A stretch of 6,664 bases of DNA from an uncultured euryarchaeote. Its GTDB lineage: Archaea; Thermoplasmatota; Poseidoniia; Poseidoniales; Poseidoniaceae. Positions 5,682 through 6,664 of the stretch are shown piece by piece. The translations under genes were made by a program, and so were the position numbers. The stretch covers positions 1 through 6,664 of the forward strand of contig CALGEM010000119.1 of the NCBI GenBank assembly GCA_937881505.1. The letters run 5' to 3'. How positions within the stretch are numbered: position 1 is the stretch's first letter; every line of letters starts with the position of its first letter. The notes under the pieces are model-generated. The model had not been told where the DNA came from. It made no database searches and saw nothing but the letters and a program-made list of their open reading frames with translations.

Positions 5682-6664
5682 ATGGATGACAGGTACGATT
5701 TGGTAGGCTTCTTCCTGAGCAAGGACGGATTGCTCCGTTCTGGACTCATCAATCTCCTTGAAGGCACACCGCTCGAGGAAAGCGCCGGCAGCCTCTCTTT
5801 CGCCGTCGCCACCTTCGCCTTGGTCAACGTGGTGTTCCTCTTGCTTTTCTTCTCGCAATTCGCCATTCTTTGGATTGAGCGAAAAGCCGTTGCTCGTATG
5901 CAAGACCGCTACGGTGCCACCACCGCCCTCCGTTCTCTTTGGGTTGGTGAAAACGGCGTCACCGCCGGTGAATGGTGGAACATGCTCCCGTTCGGCCTGG
6001 GCAAACCCATCGGCGCGGTCAACAAGTGGCTGAACAAGAACTTCGGCAACCGCGACGAAAACTTCCCCACCGTCGACCGTGTGAACAACCGTTCGTGGAT
6101 GGGCAAAACCATCGTTCCCGGGTTCTTCCAAAACGTCGCTGACGGCATGAAGTTCCTCGTCAAGGAACACATGGTTCCTCAGCGAGCCGACCGTCTCATC
6201 TTCGAGGTCTCACCTTTCCTCATCGTTTCCTCGACGCTGTTGATTTTGGGTATGATTCCACTCTCCAGCGGCATCTACGCCACCAACCCCGACCTCTCGA
6301 TTCTCTACGCCATCGCCATCTTCGGTATCGCACCCATCGGCGTGTTCTTCGCCGGTTGGTCGTCCAACAACAAATACACCCTCATCGGCGGTATTCGCTC
6401 GGCAGCCCAACTTACGGCCTACGAGATTCCGCTCCTGCTGACGCTCTTGTCGGTGGCCATTCTTTCGGGCACGTTCAACATCGTGGACAGCATTCACTTC
6501 CAGCACTCCGCTGGTGCGTGGAACATCTTCTTGATGCCGCTGGGCGCTGCTCTCTTCCTCATCACGATGATCGCTGAAGTGGAGCGTGTGCCGTTTGACA
6601 TGCCTGAGGCTGAAGCTGAACTGGTTGAAGGTTGGTGGACGGAGTACGGTGGTATGCGATTCGG
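5682..6664 (+). CDS. nuoH: NADH-quinone oxidoreductase (complex I) subunit H, 3'-partial, with loop insertion
   Basis: NuoH is the membrane subunit that forms the entrance to the quinone chamber and links it to the proton-pumping arm. I translated 327 residues to the right edge, with no stop; a short C-terminal part is missing. Family motifs are ERKAVARMQDRYGA (66-79), GWSSNNKYTLIGGIRSAAQ (225-243) then AYEIP, AEVERVPFDMPEAEAELVEG (298-317), and EYGGMRF (321-327). Membrane helices are visible at about 40-65, 172-196, 205-226, 245-264 and 279-298. Between the first motif and the conserved stretch GFFQNVADGMKFLVKE (147-162) there are 67 residues, where E. coli NuoH has about six. This is an insertion of roughly 60 residues in the cytoplasmic loop after helix 1, rich in Asn, Trp and basic residues. 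Five genes in the same order make identity firm; nuoI is expected next. Confidence 0.95.
   Translation, partial: MDDRYDLVGFFLSKDGLLRSGLINLLEGTPLEESAGSLSFAVATFALVNVVFLLLFFSQFAILWIERKAVARMQDRYGATTALRSLWVGENGVTAGEWWNMLPFGLGKPIGAVNKWLNKNFGNRDENFPTVDRVNNRSWMGKTIVPGFFQNVADGMKFLVKEHMVPQRADRLIFEVSPFLIVSSTLLILGMIPLSSGIYATNPDLSILYAIAIFGIAPIGVFFAGWSSNNKYTLIGGIRSAAQLTAYEIPLLLTLLSVAILSGTFNIVDSIHFQHSAGAWNIFLMPLGAALFLITMIAEVERVPFDMPEAEAELVEGWWTEYGGMRF

Overview
The window reads as a piece of an archaeal chromosome, most plausibly a planktonic marine euryarchaeon of the Marine Group II / Poseidoniales type. That placement is an inference from three things. Ribosome binding sites of the form GAGGTGA(T) match the archaeal 16S 3' end. 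A large secreted multi-domain Ig-like surface protein lies beside the respiratory operon. The complex I genes run straight from nuoD to nuoH. Taxonomy could not be checked by search. All supported genes are on the + strand.

Region 1 (3-2633) is the 3' part of a large exported protein. Its reading frame is open to the left edge, so the true start is outside the window. At least six Ig-like / NEW3-type beta-sandwich units are visible, each marked by an N-x-G turn. One calcium-loop-like DADGDGIPD linker follows the fourth unit. The protein ends in a single membrane segment and an RRR tail, so it is probably a cell-surface protein held by its C-terminus.

Region 2 (2634-2792) is the only sizeable gap. 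It has no gene, but its second half is rich in short palindromes, including a 14-nt dyad and a 20-nt hairpin-forming dyad just before the next gene. It probably holds the promoter and leader of the respiratory operon.

Region 3 (2793-6664) is the start of a complex I (NADH-quinone oxidoreductase-type) operon: nuoA, nuoB, nuoC, nuoD, nuoH, with nuoH cut by the right edge. Junctions are 2-10 nt. In three of four the TGA stop is built into the Shine-Dalgarno sequence of the next gene, which suggests coupled translation. Together the genes encode the Q-module connecting subunits (B, C, D) and the two membrane subunits at the quinone site (A, H). Genes for the NADH-oxidising module (nuoE, F, G), often found between D and H in bacteria, are absent here, so the electron donor is uncertain.

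No wholly new system is evident. The points most worth following up are a roughly 60-residue insertion in the first cytoplasmic loop of NuoH, loss of the usual FDxE glutamate in NuoA, Cys residues in NuoD at two positions that match Ni-ligand positions of [NiFe] hydrogenases, and the dyad cluster before nuoA.
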